Of a stretch of 64,000 bases of DNA, positions 14,401 through 25,600 are shown piece after piece. The notes beneath the pieces are model-generated. The model ran no database searches, was not told the DNA's origin, and saw only the letters and a list, made by a program, of their open reading frames with translations. The position numbers and the translations under genes were made by a program. The stretch is taken from NCBI GenBank assembly GCA_030141605.1, contig JAQGDQ010000007.1, positions 1,351,173-1,415,172 of the forward strand, read 5' to 3'. Origin of the DNA: Tubiluchus corallicola. Its lineage: Eukaryota; Priapulida; Priapulimorpha; Priapulimorphida; Tubiluchidae. The stretch's first letter is position 1. Every line of letters begins with the position of its first letter.

Positions 14401-17400
14401 ACCTCAGGAGCTTAACCATACTGCTGGCTAATCTTCAACGAGGTAAATGACATTACATGTATATATATATTCCTTAATTGTTCAAAGGCGTTAAGCTTTT
14501 CTCATCCAGAAACAGATTTTTTTGTAATAAATTTACAGGGATATATTGAAATTATACAAGAGAGAAAGTCTAATATGCATTTCTGTCTTTTTCTGAAAAT
14601 GCAAGTAAAGCCTGCATATAGGTCTTGATGTAATAATTTCATTAATTTATAGTCAGAATCATTTTAACAAAATTTAGCATTTCCTTTACCTGTGTCAAAT
14701 CCAGATTATTAAAACAAGAAAATGCTCTTTTTTATAAGTTTCAGATTAGAAAGCCTCTTTCATAATATTTTGTTACTTCTTTTAACCATCTATTACTTTT
14801 AAAGATAGTCTTAATTACTACTACTTTACTAATTAATACAACATTATCTACCATGCCAATATGGCACATCATCTCAAAGAAGTTTGCATGCCGAAGCAGA
14901 TCAGGCTACAGTTAGACAAGGTGTCAAAAACATCTTTAGAACGAATGTACCATATGGTCCTTGCTTTGCTTAAAGTTTCTTACACATAGTAATAGTGCTT
15001 TAAAAAAAGTATAAAATTTTGAGACAAGAGTACTTAGTTAAGCATCTACTTGTAAATAAAACATCCTAAATAATTTATCTAAGAAGCTATGTAGCACCAT
15101 AGGTTTTTCGAAAATACGAGTGAAAATATATATTCACCCACCTTTCAGCTTCTTTGCGTTCTCCACCAAATGCTACAACAGTTCTTATTGACATGAACAC
15201 TTCTTCTGCTATTGCTCCAGCTTTCGCATAAGCGCTTAACTCTCTACTAGTCATTTCAGTAGCAAGCTGAAAACATGAAAAACCATAAAAACTGGAAGTC
15301 TCACTTATTAGACATACCTAATAAACATGGCATTATTATAAACCATTCAATGTACCTGAGATTTTTTTAATTGCTACAAAAAGCCGCACTTGTACAAAAC
15401 TAACCAACTGATGGCTTCAGAGTAGTTCATTGAAATTTTGAACTTGGCGGCAACTGTATAATAAAAAAGAAAAGCAATAATAGCTTCTATTGCTAACCCG
15501 CAATGCATAGTTACAACTCTAAATTAATTACAAGTTGACCTATGAATTGTAGCTTTTTGTTTCCTGCAAAATCAGCTGAACTAGAGACTTGTCAGCCAGA
15601 CGACAGACATGCTTCTTTCACCTTTTGCTTTAAACTTACTTGCACGTGGCTTTATATAAGTACCCATTCACAGATATTTAATTACCTAATGAGTTTTTCA
15701 CTCAACCTACGAATTTGTCAATGCGCTTTACTCAATAAATCATGATTTCGTATTAAATATTTCCTTCAAAATAAATCGTGCGAACAATTTTCATTAAGCC
15801 TTAGTCTACTAATATTATCCTTCTTTTATCTAGCAGCCCACAAAACCTTTGCAATGAATTTATTAATAATAAGAACACTTTTATTTGTAGCAAAAATTTG
15901 CTTATATTGAATACAATTGTAACTTCTTATCTGATGCCACCTACTATCTCCCATCCTCAAGAAATAAAAAAGTATTGGAGTAAAAATACAATATCGACAG
16001 AAAATAATTACATTTGCTAAAACTTCATAAGACGTAATTTCAATAAACATTCAACAAAAATTCAAGTAAACCATTTCAAACACGTTGTGGTCAGGTACAC
16101 GACTTATCACTTTGACCATACAAATTACACATAATCACACTGTTGTTTGACATAGTGATATGTATAAGTACACAAACAAACTATATTTTCGTACATGTTA
16201 ACTACAATGCATTTGTTATATGATATGTGTAAAATAACAATAATAATTTAAAGGCAGAAATATTTTTTGTCTTTCCTGACACATACAACACAATAAATTT
16301 CATTTTACAAAATTGCAATCAGCTTGTGAACTCAACAGTAGTACTATAATCTAATAAAGAGCATCTGAACTTCTATCCCTGCATTTTTTAACTGGGATGG
16401 CCCGTAAATTCAATCAAGAGTGTTGATGTTCAGAAGTTAAAATATTACAAAGATAACCACTGAAATCATACCTTAGACATGAAGCCAGCTGCAATAGCAA
16501 GTAAAGGACTGACTGAGATAATGACCAGACTAAGCTTCCACCCCTTGACAAAGCCAATTATAAATCCTGTTAGACAACAGGTAGTCCATTGTACAAATAT
16601 TCCCAATTTGTCTCCCATTCCAGCCTGCATTTTTGCTACATCACTGAAATTATGCAAAATCAAAATTCAATGGTGATTTTGCTAGGCAATTTATTAGTAA
16701 TTTTAGGGTTCCTGTGCAACAGATAAAAATTCAGCGCTAGCAAGCAAACTTTAACAAAGTGCTACCTATTGCTGTTAGAAAGTCTTTAAATACCTTGGTT
16801 ATGTTCCTTTTTAAATGGCAGGGAAATGTGTAAAAATTAATGACAGATTTCTTGAACCATTTAGGCTTCATAGTGAAGTCTCATTAAGGATCTATGGCAC
16901 TCAAAATTATAATTAATGAAATTGTCAGTCACTACAGTCTGATATTGTTTTAAAGGACGCAAATTTTCCCATAGTAGACCATGAGAAGCTATTTAAAACA
17001 AACTTAAAGTGCGATATTTAAGTTGAAGATTTTAATCTAAAAAGCTGTTAGCAGATTGTTCATTTTAAGGCTTCAGAGATGTTCAGAGGCAACGAATACA
17101 GATAAAGTTAAAGCATATATTACACACAATTGTCCCAATTAATTTAGGCAGTTGCTGCCTGGCACTCTAGTATTGTTGCTTTACAACCTAAAGAACTTGA
17201 AAAATGTCAACAAAGGGTGTGCAGAATGTCACAGTCTGTCAAGACAGAAAGTATCAAAATGCACCTGCTCATTTAAAACTGGAATTACTGAAAGAACGGC
17301 AAACTGAACTGTATTTAAAAATTCGAAGCAAATTAGAAAATTCAAGGCATGGCAATTTAATTCCAGCAGCAAGAGAACAAGCAGGCCTAAGATCGACTAG

Positions 17401-20400
17401 AAAGAAAGAAAAATATATTGAAGCAAAATAAGCAAAATGTAGAATTGATAGATGTTATACATCACCTTTACAATATTTAACTAGATTACTCAACGGCAAA
17501 CATTAAAGAAAATCAAGTGAAATTGTTTGGAAAATTTTATTAATTTTTTTTAATGGCTGACATGCATAACTCGTATTTGAACTGATATATGATTGTTTCT
17601 TTCAAACATGTACTTTTATGAAAGCTGTGTGGAAAATTAATATTGTTTAGCAAATTATTGTAGCCTTTTAATTTTATTTATTTACTTTACAATCTGTAAA
17701 TACCACAGTAAAATTCAGTTTTTTAACTGTAATCAGGGTTTGTTTTAATAAACTTACTTACTTACTTATTAATAGCTTCAAATTGCAAAATATTTTCTTT
17801 GTAAAAAAATAATGCCAAATTTTGAAACAGTCGGCACTTTTACCCTTCGAAATAGGAATGTGATGGCAAAAAACAAACAAACAAACATGAGCTTAGTGAT
17901 ATGGATATAGACCAGAAAGGAGAACAGCATTTTAACTAAACAGTAATTTTTAGTTAACTACCGAGATTGTGCAAAAAAAAACAATAGCTTCCCAAAATAA
18001 AAGCAACTGAAAGGCTTACGAATCGTCAAAGATGAATCACTCACTAGCCCTCAAAATACAGCAATTAAGAAAAATGGTTCCCACAAAAAAGACAAGCCTT
18101 TCTTTCTGCCACATCTCTACATACACTTTCAAGAAATAAAAACAACATACTCAGATAATCTAGTGCTTAAACCACCAGAATGATGAATGTCAAACCATCC
18201 TATCTGTTGCCGCATGACGGCCTCAAAAAACTTCACTCGAATCACATTTATTTGCCTTTCAGCTGCCATAGCCCAGAATGAAACCTGTCATAAAATACAA
18301 ATTTATTTCAAGGCATCCTAAATCACAAATAGACTTTTTAACAATTACTCTACAATTATTGCTTACATTTTTATAATTAAAGATCCTGATTATAATTATA
18401 CTACCATCTGTACCTATAAGTATACTATTTCTTTATGAAGATAGATAAGAACAGACTAGATGACATCAGTAAGCTGATGCAGTCTTGGGTATGCTGACGA
18501 AAAATAGTAAACGTAAAAGTACAGCAAACTAAACATTTTTGCTACTTTAATAAAATAAAGTAATCTTAATATATCTAATTTATCTATTGGCAATTAAACA
18601 GGCACCAAATTATGGATAAGCTTGTTCAATCTTAAGAAGTGCTAGTGTAACTCTTGATGTGCACCTGCATGTAGCCAAAAAGTAAAACACCCGCTCCAAT
18701 GGCGGCATAGTAAATGGAGAACATTCTCATCTGATCCATCAATGCATCTGAACCACAAATTTCATCCGGCTCATACGGTAGCTGACTGGTAAGATTTGCT
18801 GGCAGAGTGTCATACAACGAAGAATTTAGAAACTTATCCACACATGAACAATCATCTGCTGCCAGATTACATCCAAAAAGTTCGTTAAACCATTCTACAG
18901 ATCTAAGAATATACAAAAATGCATCAATGTTTAACTGAAAGCCCAACTAAAACAGAAATGTCTGAGAAAATGAAAATTGAGAAACGGTACTGCTGCGTGA
19001 CATTGGCAATGAAGGACAAAGCCTCGATAAATTTTTAGTTCACAGTTTTAAATTTCAATTTTATCCAACGCTAATGTGTGATTTCACAAAATTGCCTTGG
19101 CATTATGACTGGGTTTAGCTTCTGCTACTCCAGTATAGCACTTACTTTTGCACAATGAGTTTCCATGAGGCAGGCACTTTTGTCTAACTAAACAGGTATT
19201 GGCGATATGATGCAATACTAAAATTAGATTTCACAATATTTCTTAAGCATAAGTCATTCTTAGAAAACAAAACATTTTTTCTCTTTTAGCATTTTAGAAT
19301 GTAAATTATTTATGTAAATGTAAGAATGTAAGTCATTTATCTATATAGCATGCTGATACGAAGTGCTTCAGTATTAAGATATAATTGTTTGGTGATAATT
19401 ACAACTGGCAAGCAAGAAATAAGTTAATGCATCATTTTTGGACGATGAAGTAATAATTTAATAAAAATGTAAAGTCTGTCAAAATAGCATGAAGTCTCTT
19501 CTATGGTTACAGTTATTTTATTATAGTAATTATAACTATACATTATAAGGACTAAATTGCTTACCTCTCACCTCTTTATTTGATGTTTTTAAAAGTATAA
19601 TAATTAGCACTCATACAGCACACATAAGTGTAGCTGCAGCCTGCTCTATAAAGATGTGTATCAAATACCTGTTGCGCGATTCAAGACCTTCGACCAAATA
19701 GTCTACTAAATTTGGCCATATTTCATTTAGTACAAAGGAGTCAGTCATATCTCCAAAAACAATAACCATCAAAGGTAAAGCTGCTCCATGGCATAATGCT
19801 CCAAAAGTGCCCAAAAACATGAACAACTTGTCCCACACATCAGCAAAACGAAACTATAACAAATTACAAAAAAAAAACACAAATAAAAGCTTGCTAGACA
19901 TTATTTATTATTTTACTTGGCCATTTTATGCAACAAAGTTAGCAAATACAGGGAAAATTTTACTTTAAAAATGATTAGCGGTAACTGCTAATCAAAATCT
20001 ATTTTGTATAGTAAGTTTTTTGTGCAGCATTTTTCAAAACAAGTAACTGTTATTACTTCTGCTTGCAAATTCGCATTTATTATGATAGGTTAATACTACA
20101 CACATTAATGCAATAAAAAATGCAAAAAACAATAATTGATCTAGAAACATGATTATAAAATTATTTAAGATCGTTCTGTGAGGATCTTAAGGCGATTTTA
20201 AAAAATTTCGTAAATTTGTAATGTTCGAAGACCTTTTCAAGTGTTTCTGCACTTTTGTAAACAAATGGCAACAAATGCACAGCAATCAGCTGAAATTACG
20301 TAGCAAAATGCTATGGGCTACCACATAACATTTTCACTGCAAATACACGAGACAATCACAAGCGCTTACACATAACTCTATAGAAGTCTCGCTCTTAACC

Positions 20401-22647
20401 AGTGCATTTATAAAATAGTAGAAAACTAATGACATTGATTTACACTTTCTTTATAGGCAATACATTGTCCAAACTAGAAATTTACAATATTTTTTATGAA
20501 CAATATACCTATTGTATATTTCAATTATTTAGTTATGTACACAAGTTTAAAAACACACATAGTAGAACATTTTCTTAATTTGTTTGGTGTCGCAACACCT
20601 CCAAAATCTGTAGAACTAAAAGAGACAGTGTCCTTAGATTGGGTTAGAAACATCTAATACTAACAGTTACTATCCTAGCACTAAGCAGAATTGACACTGC
20701 ACTATTTTAGACCTCTTCTAACTGACATATGAGCTACAGTTATTAAATGTGTTACAGTGAGCATCAAAACTTTTCTATTCAACACGTAAATGTTTAGTGA
20801 CACACTAAAGAGTAAGTGCAATAAATATGCATCATAGTGATTAACCTTTGCATCATTTAATAAATATGTACATGTCCAAATAAGTTGGAAGTTCTCTACG
20901 ATTTTTGTACAATGTGATCCGTAAAAAGTAATGAATTGTACATCTTGATGAAAGTGACCATGAATGTCCCTAACACTAGAATAATTCTTATTTAGTGGTT
21001 TATTTATTTTATTAGGTTACTCAATTACAGTTGCAAAATTTCATAATATTCTAAATGGCTTATACTAGGCACCATTGGATTTTTGCAATTATTGTAAAAA
21101 TTAAATCACAGTAGTAATCAAAAACATAAAAACTGCTCAATGCTCACTTAGGAAACGTTTTTCAACCTAAAATATAAGGCCAGATAGCTACAAAATGTTT
21201 CACCAAATACAATAATTCATTTAGCATTACAAACAGAGAAGCTTAACTAAAGAACGTTAATGATGTCTTTAGTTTTATAATTGAAATATCGATAACTAGT
21301 TCATCAGTTTCCCTACTTAAAAACATGGGTGTCTGTGATGACGAAGATGTGCTGCACATGTTTCCATGCGTACAGGGTGCCCAAAGTGAAACAAGTCACA
21401 ATGACGTTTGTTCAATGACTGTACTACATTGTTACTGTTCTCCCATGTTGTCATCACTCTTCAGTTGAAATTTATTTTTTGCAAATGGCAAGCAAATTGA
21501 TGCCACCCTGATGTGTTCTGACCAGCGAGTTTTCTCTTCAAGTAACTTGCCAAGCAAATCGTAAGCGAATTCAGACTAAAGAGCAAAACTTACTGTCAGA
21601 CACTCACTTCTCTATTTGCTGACAGAAGGGTTGAGCGTAATTCACAGAGGCATTCACACTAAACAGTAACTTTAAAGAAATCAATTCGTAGCAACTGTCA
21701 GGGAGCTTGAAATTTCTTGCTGACTGTAACTCACAATGTAGAACTTTCACACTTGTGAGTTTACTTTCAAAAAGAAAACTCACTAGTCTGAATGCACCAT
21801 TGGCAAATGAAACTAACAAAAGTTGTCCTACAAGCTAGTGACTTGGCAGTCATTGTCAGTTCTCTTTTACTTTTTGAAAGGGGCAATTAGAACAATTAAG
21901 ACTAGGGATATAATTAGATTTAGACTGCCATAACTACAAGCACATAAAACGAAAATGTATATTTACCAAATGAAAAACCCCCACTGGCACCACGTCTTCT
22001 TTTTTTTCTTCTTTTTCTTCCTTGTCGTTTTCTTTTTCAGCAGGAGTCCCAGAAGGAGCCACCTTTCCGGGCCCATTTTTTAAAGGCATCTTTTCCGGGG
22101 TGCTGAAAAGACTGCTCGTCTGAGAAGGGGTGTTAATAGGACTGCAAATAAGTGACATCATTAACACGATGCAGGCAAATTTACTGTTTGAATCACAATA
22201 TTCAAAATGATTAGTTTTGATCATTTTATCAAAAAATTCTTGCAGTTAATTAATTATGAAGCACACTTTCTTTAGTTTAAAAACTTTTTCAAAACTTTTT
22301 AATTTAGTATAGTTTACTCACTAATTGCTAGCAGTATCGTACAATGTAAGTGGAAGGGCTGAACATACACAACCATTAATTATATGTACTTCAAACTCTT
22401 TCTTTTAAGCTTTATTTCAATTGTACCATTTAGGTTTATAAGTATAGTTGAATTTAATTTACAGTTGCGAATTTGTTATACTAATTGCTTTTTACTAAAT
22501 TTCATATATATCATGCATGACAAATAAAGATGACTATTATTTTATGTATGTATTATTTCAATAAATCGCGCTTTACCTGTAATTAGAGCCATTCATCAAT
22601 TTTTCACCTGGCGGTTCTTCTGAATTCAACGCACTTATAGTCGACAT
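1466..22647 (-). CDS. ABCB1/P-glycoprotein-type full ABC transporter, 24 exons, 3' end off the window
   Basis: This is a multidrug-resistance-type ATP-driven exporter of the plasma membrane with the order TMD1-NBD1-linker-TMD2-NBD2. The coding exons, in transcription order, are 22577-22647, 21967-22141, 19669-19853, 18665-18902, 18151-18284, 16472-16643, 15142-15266, 13954-14128, 13569-13682, 11446-11556, 10807-10932, 10281-10484, 9600-9770, 9303-9464, 8916-9104, 6705-6857, 6425-6529, 5941-6102, 5073-5276, 4540-4640, 3722-3862, 3009-3165, 2273-2470 and 1466-1672. They sum to 3,780 nt, or 1,260 codons, with every junction in frame and with AG acceptors and GT donors. The start is the ATG at 22647, because the open frame from there runs into a charged N-terminal segment and then TMD1. 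Sequence similarity to human MDR1 is strong throughout, especially in TMD2. By comparison with P-glycoprotein, about 85-110 residues (signature, Walker B and H-loop of NBD2) lie beyond position 1. The exact orthologue within ABCB cannot be settled from the window. Confidence 0.93.
4275..4343. repeat. Compound (AAC)n / (CA)n microsatellite
   Basis: About nine AAC units are followed by GCAC-type repeats and a (CA)n run. It lies in the intron between the exons at 4540-4640 and 3722-3862 of the ABCB gene. Confidence 0.85.
4418..4483 (-). pseudogene. Chimeric remnant of two ABCB exons inside an ABCB intron
   Basis: On the minus strand, 4483-4446 matches about 38 bases of the exon at 5941-6102 (around its 5984-6021, the [12 protein letters not shown] region) with about five differences. 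It is followed directly by 4445-4418, which matches the 3' end of the exon at 4540-4640 (the SLRIPF region) with a few differences. The two pieces come from different exons and now abut. This suggests a partial duplication followed by deletion, so it is a relic and not a used exon. Confidence 0.6.
6858..8915 (-). other. 2.06-kb intron between linker and TMD2 of the ABCB gene
   Basis: There is no coding signal. Near 8756-8850 there is a patch of repeated ATCGGATCGG motifs ending in CGGCACATCTCTGG, followed by a short TCTAG tandem run at about 8842-8860. The ATCGG-rich patch looks like one end of a hAT-type inverted-repeat element, but I could not find a partner end. The rest is AT-rich sequence without features. 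Confidence 0.4.
8916..9104 (-). other. Inter-repeat linker exon of the ABCB transporter
   Basis: This single exon of 63 codons (about residues 722-784) joins NBD1 to TMD2. It begins with an acidic run ([10 protein letters not shown]). It then has a basic, serine-rich stretch containing [11 protein letters not shown], which resembles the phosphorylated linker of vertebrate P-glycoproteins with several R-x-x-S or R-x-S type sites. It ends in an acidic tail. Regulation by PKA or PKC at these serines is inferred from the family; the sequence shows only the motifs. Confidence 0.82.
9303..11556 (-). other. NBD1 of the ABCB transporter
   Basis: Five exons encode about residues 464-721. The motifs, in order, are an A-loop Tyr in FQYPSRPDV (exon 11446-11556); Walker [10 protein letters not shown] at about residues 519-527 (exon 10807-10932); Q-loop VSQEPVLF (exon 10281-10484); signature LSGGQ at about 623-627 and Walker B ILLLDE ending at about 648, followed by the D-loop SALD (exon 9600-9770); and the H-loop His at about 679 in IAHRLST (exon 9303-9464). 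All catalytic residues of a canonical ATP site half are present, so NBD1 looks catalytically competent. Confidence 0.93.
10599..10637. repeat. Short 20-bp tandem duplication in an ABCB intron
   Basis: The segment CCCATCAACTGCTGAGGG occurs twice with a period of 20 bases in the intron between the Walker A and Q-loop exons of NBD1. It is a simple local duplication. Confidence 0.75.
12952..13263. mobile_element. hAT-type MITE, 312 bp, with perfect 8-bp target-site duplication
   Basis: The ends are inverted repeats. The left end starts CAGTGGTTCCCAAA, and the right end reads as CAGTGGTTTCCAAA on the other strand. The element is flanked by the identical 8-mer GCTAAAGC at 12944-12951 and 13264-13271. 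CAGTGGTT-type ends with 8-bp duplications are characteristic of hAT elements. It lies in the 2-kb intron between exons 13569-13682 and 11446-11556 of the ABCB gene. The interior is G-run-rich and shows no transposase, so it is non-autonomous. Confidence 0.9.
13569..19853 (-). other. TMD1 exons of the ABCB transporter
   Basis: Seven exons encode about residues 83-463. Exon 19669-19853 carries TM1 (the [11 protein letters not shown] region). Exon 18665-18902 carries a long first extracellular loop with four cysteines and two N-glycosylation sequons (NSS and NLT), then TM2. Exon 18151-18284 carries the coupling helix with QIGWFD. Later exons carry TM3-TM6, including a GAIAEEV...RTV.AF.GE segment at 15142-15266. 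A heavily glycosylated first extracellular loop is typical of MDR1. The cysteine cluster ([10 protein letters not shown]) could form intraloop disulfides, which is an inference. Confidence 0.88.
17204..17771 (+). other. Unrecognised small open frame with (CTTA)n-ended 3' flank in an ABCB intron
   Basis: A 75-codon open frame (17204-17431) on the strand opposite to the ABCB gene encodes a highly charged Lys/Glu/Arg-rich peptide that I do not recognise. Downstream, at about 17741-17768, an AATAAA-like stretch leads into CTTACTTACTTACTTA. A short microsatellite tail like this is common at the 3' end of CR1/RTE-type retroposon insertions, so the segment may be a retroposed fragment. There is no splice or family evidence that the peptide is made. 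Confidence 0.25.
21967..22647 (-). other. N-terminal cytoplasmic region of the ABCB transporter (exons 1-2)
   Basis: Two exons, 22577-22647 and 21967-22141, encode residues 1-82. The region is hydrophilic. It is rich in Ser/Pro at first, then has a highly charged run of Glu, Lys and Asp around residues 62-72, and it ends in a short hydrophobic VGVFHL stretch just before the splice to TMD1. A lysine- and glutamate-rich N-terminus before TM1 is normal for P-glycoproteins, but this one is somewhat longer than in human MDR1. No signal peptide is seen, as expected for this family. Confidence 0.8.
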
Positions 22648-22668
22648 ACTTTCTTGCTGGTTAAACCC
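22648..22668 (-). other. 5' UTR part of the first coding exon, with upstream splice acceptor
   Basis: Immediately 5' of the ATG (minus strand) there are 21 noncoding bases preceded by a pyrimidine-containing stretch ending in TTTTTAG. This reads as a 3' splice site, so at least one noncoding 5' exon is expected upstream, in 22.7-24 kb or beyond. I could not locate that exon or the promoter. Confidence 0.45.
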
Positions 22669-25600
22669 CTAAAAATGTTGTGCCGCACTGCAAAAGATAT
22701 GGTTATTACATAAAGACCAGCAAAACGTAAGCTCATTGCTCTTCCGTGGCGCAATAACACACCACAGAATTCAATGGAAAAGTCACGCTTTGCTGGCTAG
22801 TGGCCGGTATGTTACTGAGAAGCTGGCACTCGCCAGACAACTGTCAACAACATATTCCTTTATGCAGGACCTTATTTGATTTCATGTGAATGAATTTTAC
22901 GAAGGTAGATGTCTCTACCTAAAACAAGTTTTTAATTTGGCAAAATAAAGCAGGGTTGTCCAGATAATGAAATCGTACAGTTGTCCGCTGGATGACCGCC
23001 GTATGCAAGGAGGCGTTTGTCAAAAAAGTGAAAGCACCACGCAAGAAAATAACTTACATTTTCATGATCCCTAACACGCCGATTACAGTTTACACACCAG
23101 ATTAGCCGCGTTTCTCTAGTCGTAAAATAACAACGATCAAATTATTTTCAATTACTATATAAAACTAATTATATAGCTAATAAAATTGAGCTAAAACACC
23201 ATTCAGTGCATAGGCTCACATCAGTAAGCCAACGTGTCGATGAATAAGTATTTCTTATCTCTAATCTTATTGCATTCGAGTGCAAAATTGTGTCGTGTAA
23301 AGCCTAATACAATAATTTTATTAATGTACTTGCACTAGCTCTGTGTTCAAAGTCCAAGTAGTTTGCACTACTAAATACGGTATTGCTGTAAACTGTAAAA
23401 TACAGGTGATCTCATTTCAACTAAAAATCATTAAACTGTACTGCAACTAGGCTGCAAATTAATTATATGAAAGGTATCTCTATTTGATCAAAGTTTAACC
23501 AGCTGTAGAATGGTTACCAAGGCCAGCCACCGTTCAAAGTTTACAAGAAGCCATTATACATGTGCGTATAGACAAGTCATCAATACATGTACTGACATCA
23601 GCATCTGTATTCTACAGTCAGGCAGAGTGAAAAGTGAAAGCCGATGAAATGAAAATCACGCTCAAGTAAAACTCACTCTCGAGTTGTTGATTTGTTAAAC
23701 ACGTCACTCTACGTTAACACGTAACAGCTAACATTCTACATTAGCAAAACTGAAAAACCCGTTTCGTCTATTACGGATAAACTGCGTCTGTTTTAGTACA
23801 GCTTTAATGTCAACATAGTAACTGGTAAAATTATTGTTGTCATTGTGACAACGTACAGCATCGCGTTCAATACTGCGTACACACGCAATTTATATTGCTG
23901 AGCTAGTGGTAGTATTTAGTATCTAAAGTTAGTTGAGCGAGTTCTTGTGAGTATGATTTTAATTTGTGTAAAATAGCCAGCGTAATTCATTTCACATCAA
24001 ATGTACTTTTATGAAAGCCAAGTTTTAGCCTTCACATTAAACCTGCTTTCGTTAGCTATCACCATGGTAACGTTGCACAAATTTCACTGTACAATGCCAG
24101 TCTGCGAATACGTTTACAATTATTATACTTCTCTTAGCTCCTTCAATACATCAAACGTACAATTGTAGATTTTGCCCCGTAAACTGAAAGCTAACGAGAT
24201 GTAAACACTCTCTCCATTACTGTGAACACGGATGAAGTTGTTGCTTAAGCTGAACAAATTCTTTCACCACCAAAAATAGCCTAAGAAATTACAACAGTCA
24301 ACAAAAAAATAAATAAAGATGCCTTCAACCAACACTTCCGTACAGTATCTTTCTCTTTACAAGACAGAGGAACCGCCCAGCTGTACTCCAGAGGAACCTT
24401 TCTGACCTTTCCTCATCATGATTGGATGGTTAGTATAATTGGATGGCCAGTGGGTTGACGAAGCCCTGTTAAAACTTATGTACAACTTTTGTCATACTCA
24501 GCATCATCACTTCAAAACTAGTGGCAACTATATATTTTGATTCACTGCACGATTGGAATGTATTAGGACAAATTAAAATTTGCTAATGCGTACCTGGTTT
24601 TTTTACATATTAGCTTAGAATTTCGGCTATTCTTTTGCACCTGTTTCACTTCTAAATATAAATAATACTGCATCATATTAGATCAGATACAGCAGCAAAC
24701 ACAAATATGCCAATTCCTTCCCCTCCCCCACCCCTAATACAGCTGTGGAAATCAGCTTACTAAATCAATAGATTCCAAACGTGCATCATTCATTAATATT
24801 GTTTCATAAAATCTCAGGATGTTATTATTAGCTTATATAGTAGGGTTCCTTATGTCCGATATATGGTTCCAGTGGCATTTCTGTGCGAAATTTATTGAAA
24901 GTAAAGAATTGTGACTCACAGTCCAGAAAAATTGGGTGCCATTTGCAATTGGGCCCCAGATCAAAGAAAAGCCCCATGCTGACTATTAAGACACACCAGT
25001 AATTGCACTAGAAGGTATTTTTATGGTTCTGAATATTAATTTGATATTAGTTTCTTCATAAGGACGGACCCAATTGCCCTAGCAACCCACTTTACGGTAT
25101 TCCTTCTGGCCCGAAAGTATGGCACGCCCGACTTATTTAGTGTACAAATCTGAAATTTACTAGAATGGGTTATTTTAGAATGCTGAATACAAACAATGAA
25201 CTTAGTTTTTCTGTGTGGATGGATCTGTTTGCCCAGACGCCGATCTTATAGGGTTTTCCGGGAACCAAAATAGGACAAATCGTAACATTAAGCACATTCC
25301 TAAATATTGCCAGAAAGGATTTTTCGGCCATTTACTGGGACCAATGCAACCAAAATAAAAGCAAGTACTTTAAAACACTGTAAAGAACATCCATTCAGCC
25401 ACAATATCAAATTGATGAACTTAGTCTCAAAAATGGCTGCGCCTGATGAAATTAAACAAGATATCCACTGGCATGACGAAAAAGGTAAAGCTAAGCTTAA
25501 AGATATGGTTTCATTCAGATTGACGATGTTCATTGCTGTTAAGTCGATTTGGGATAATATTGAAAAGATGAAGTTGAAAGTTCTCGGCACAAGTCAAAAG

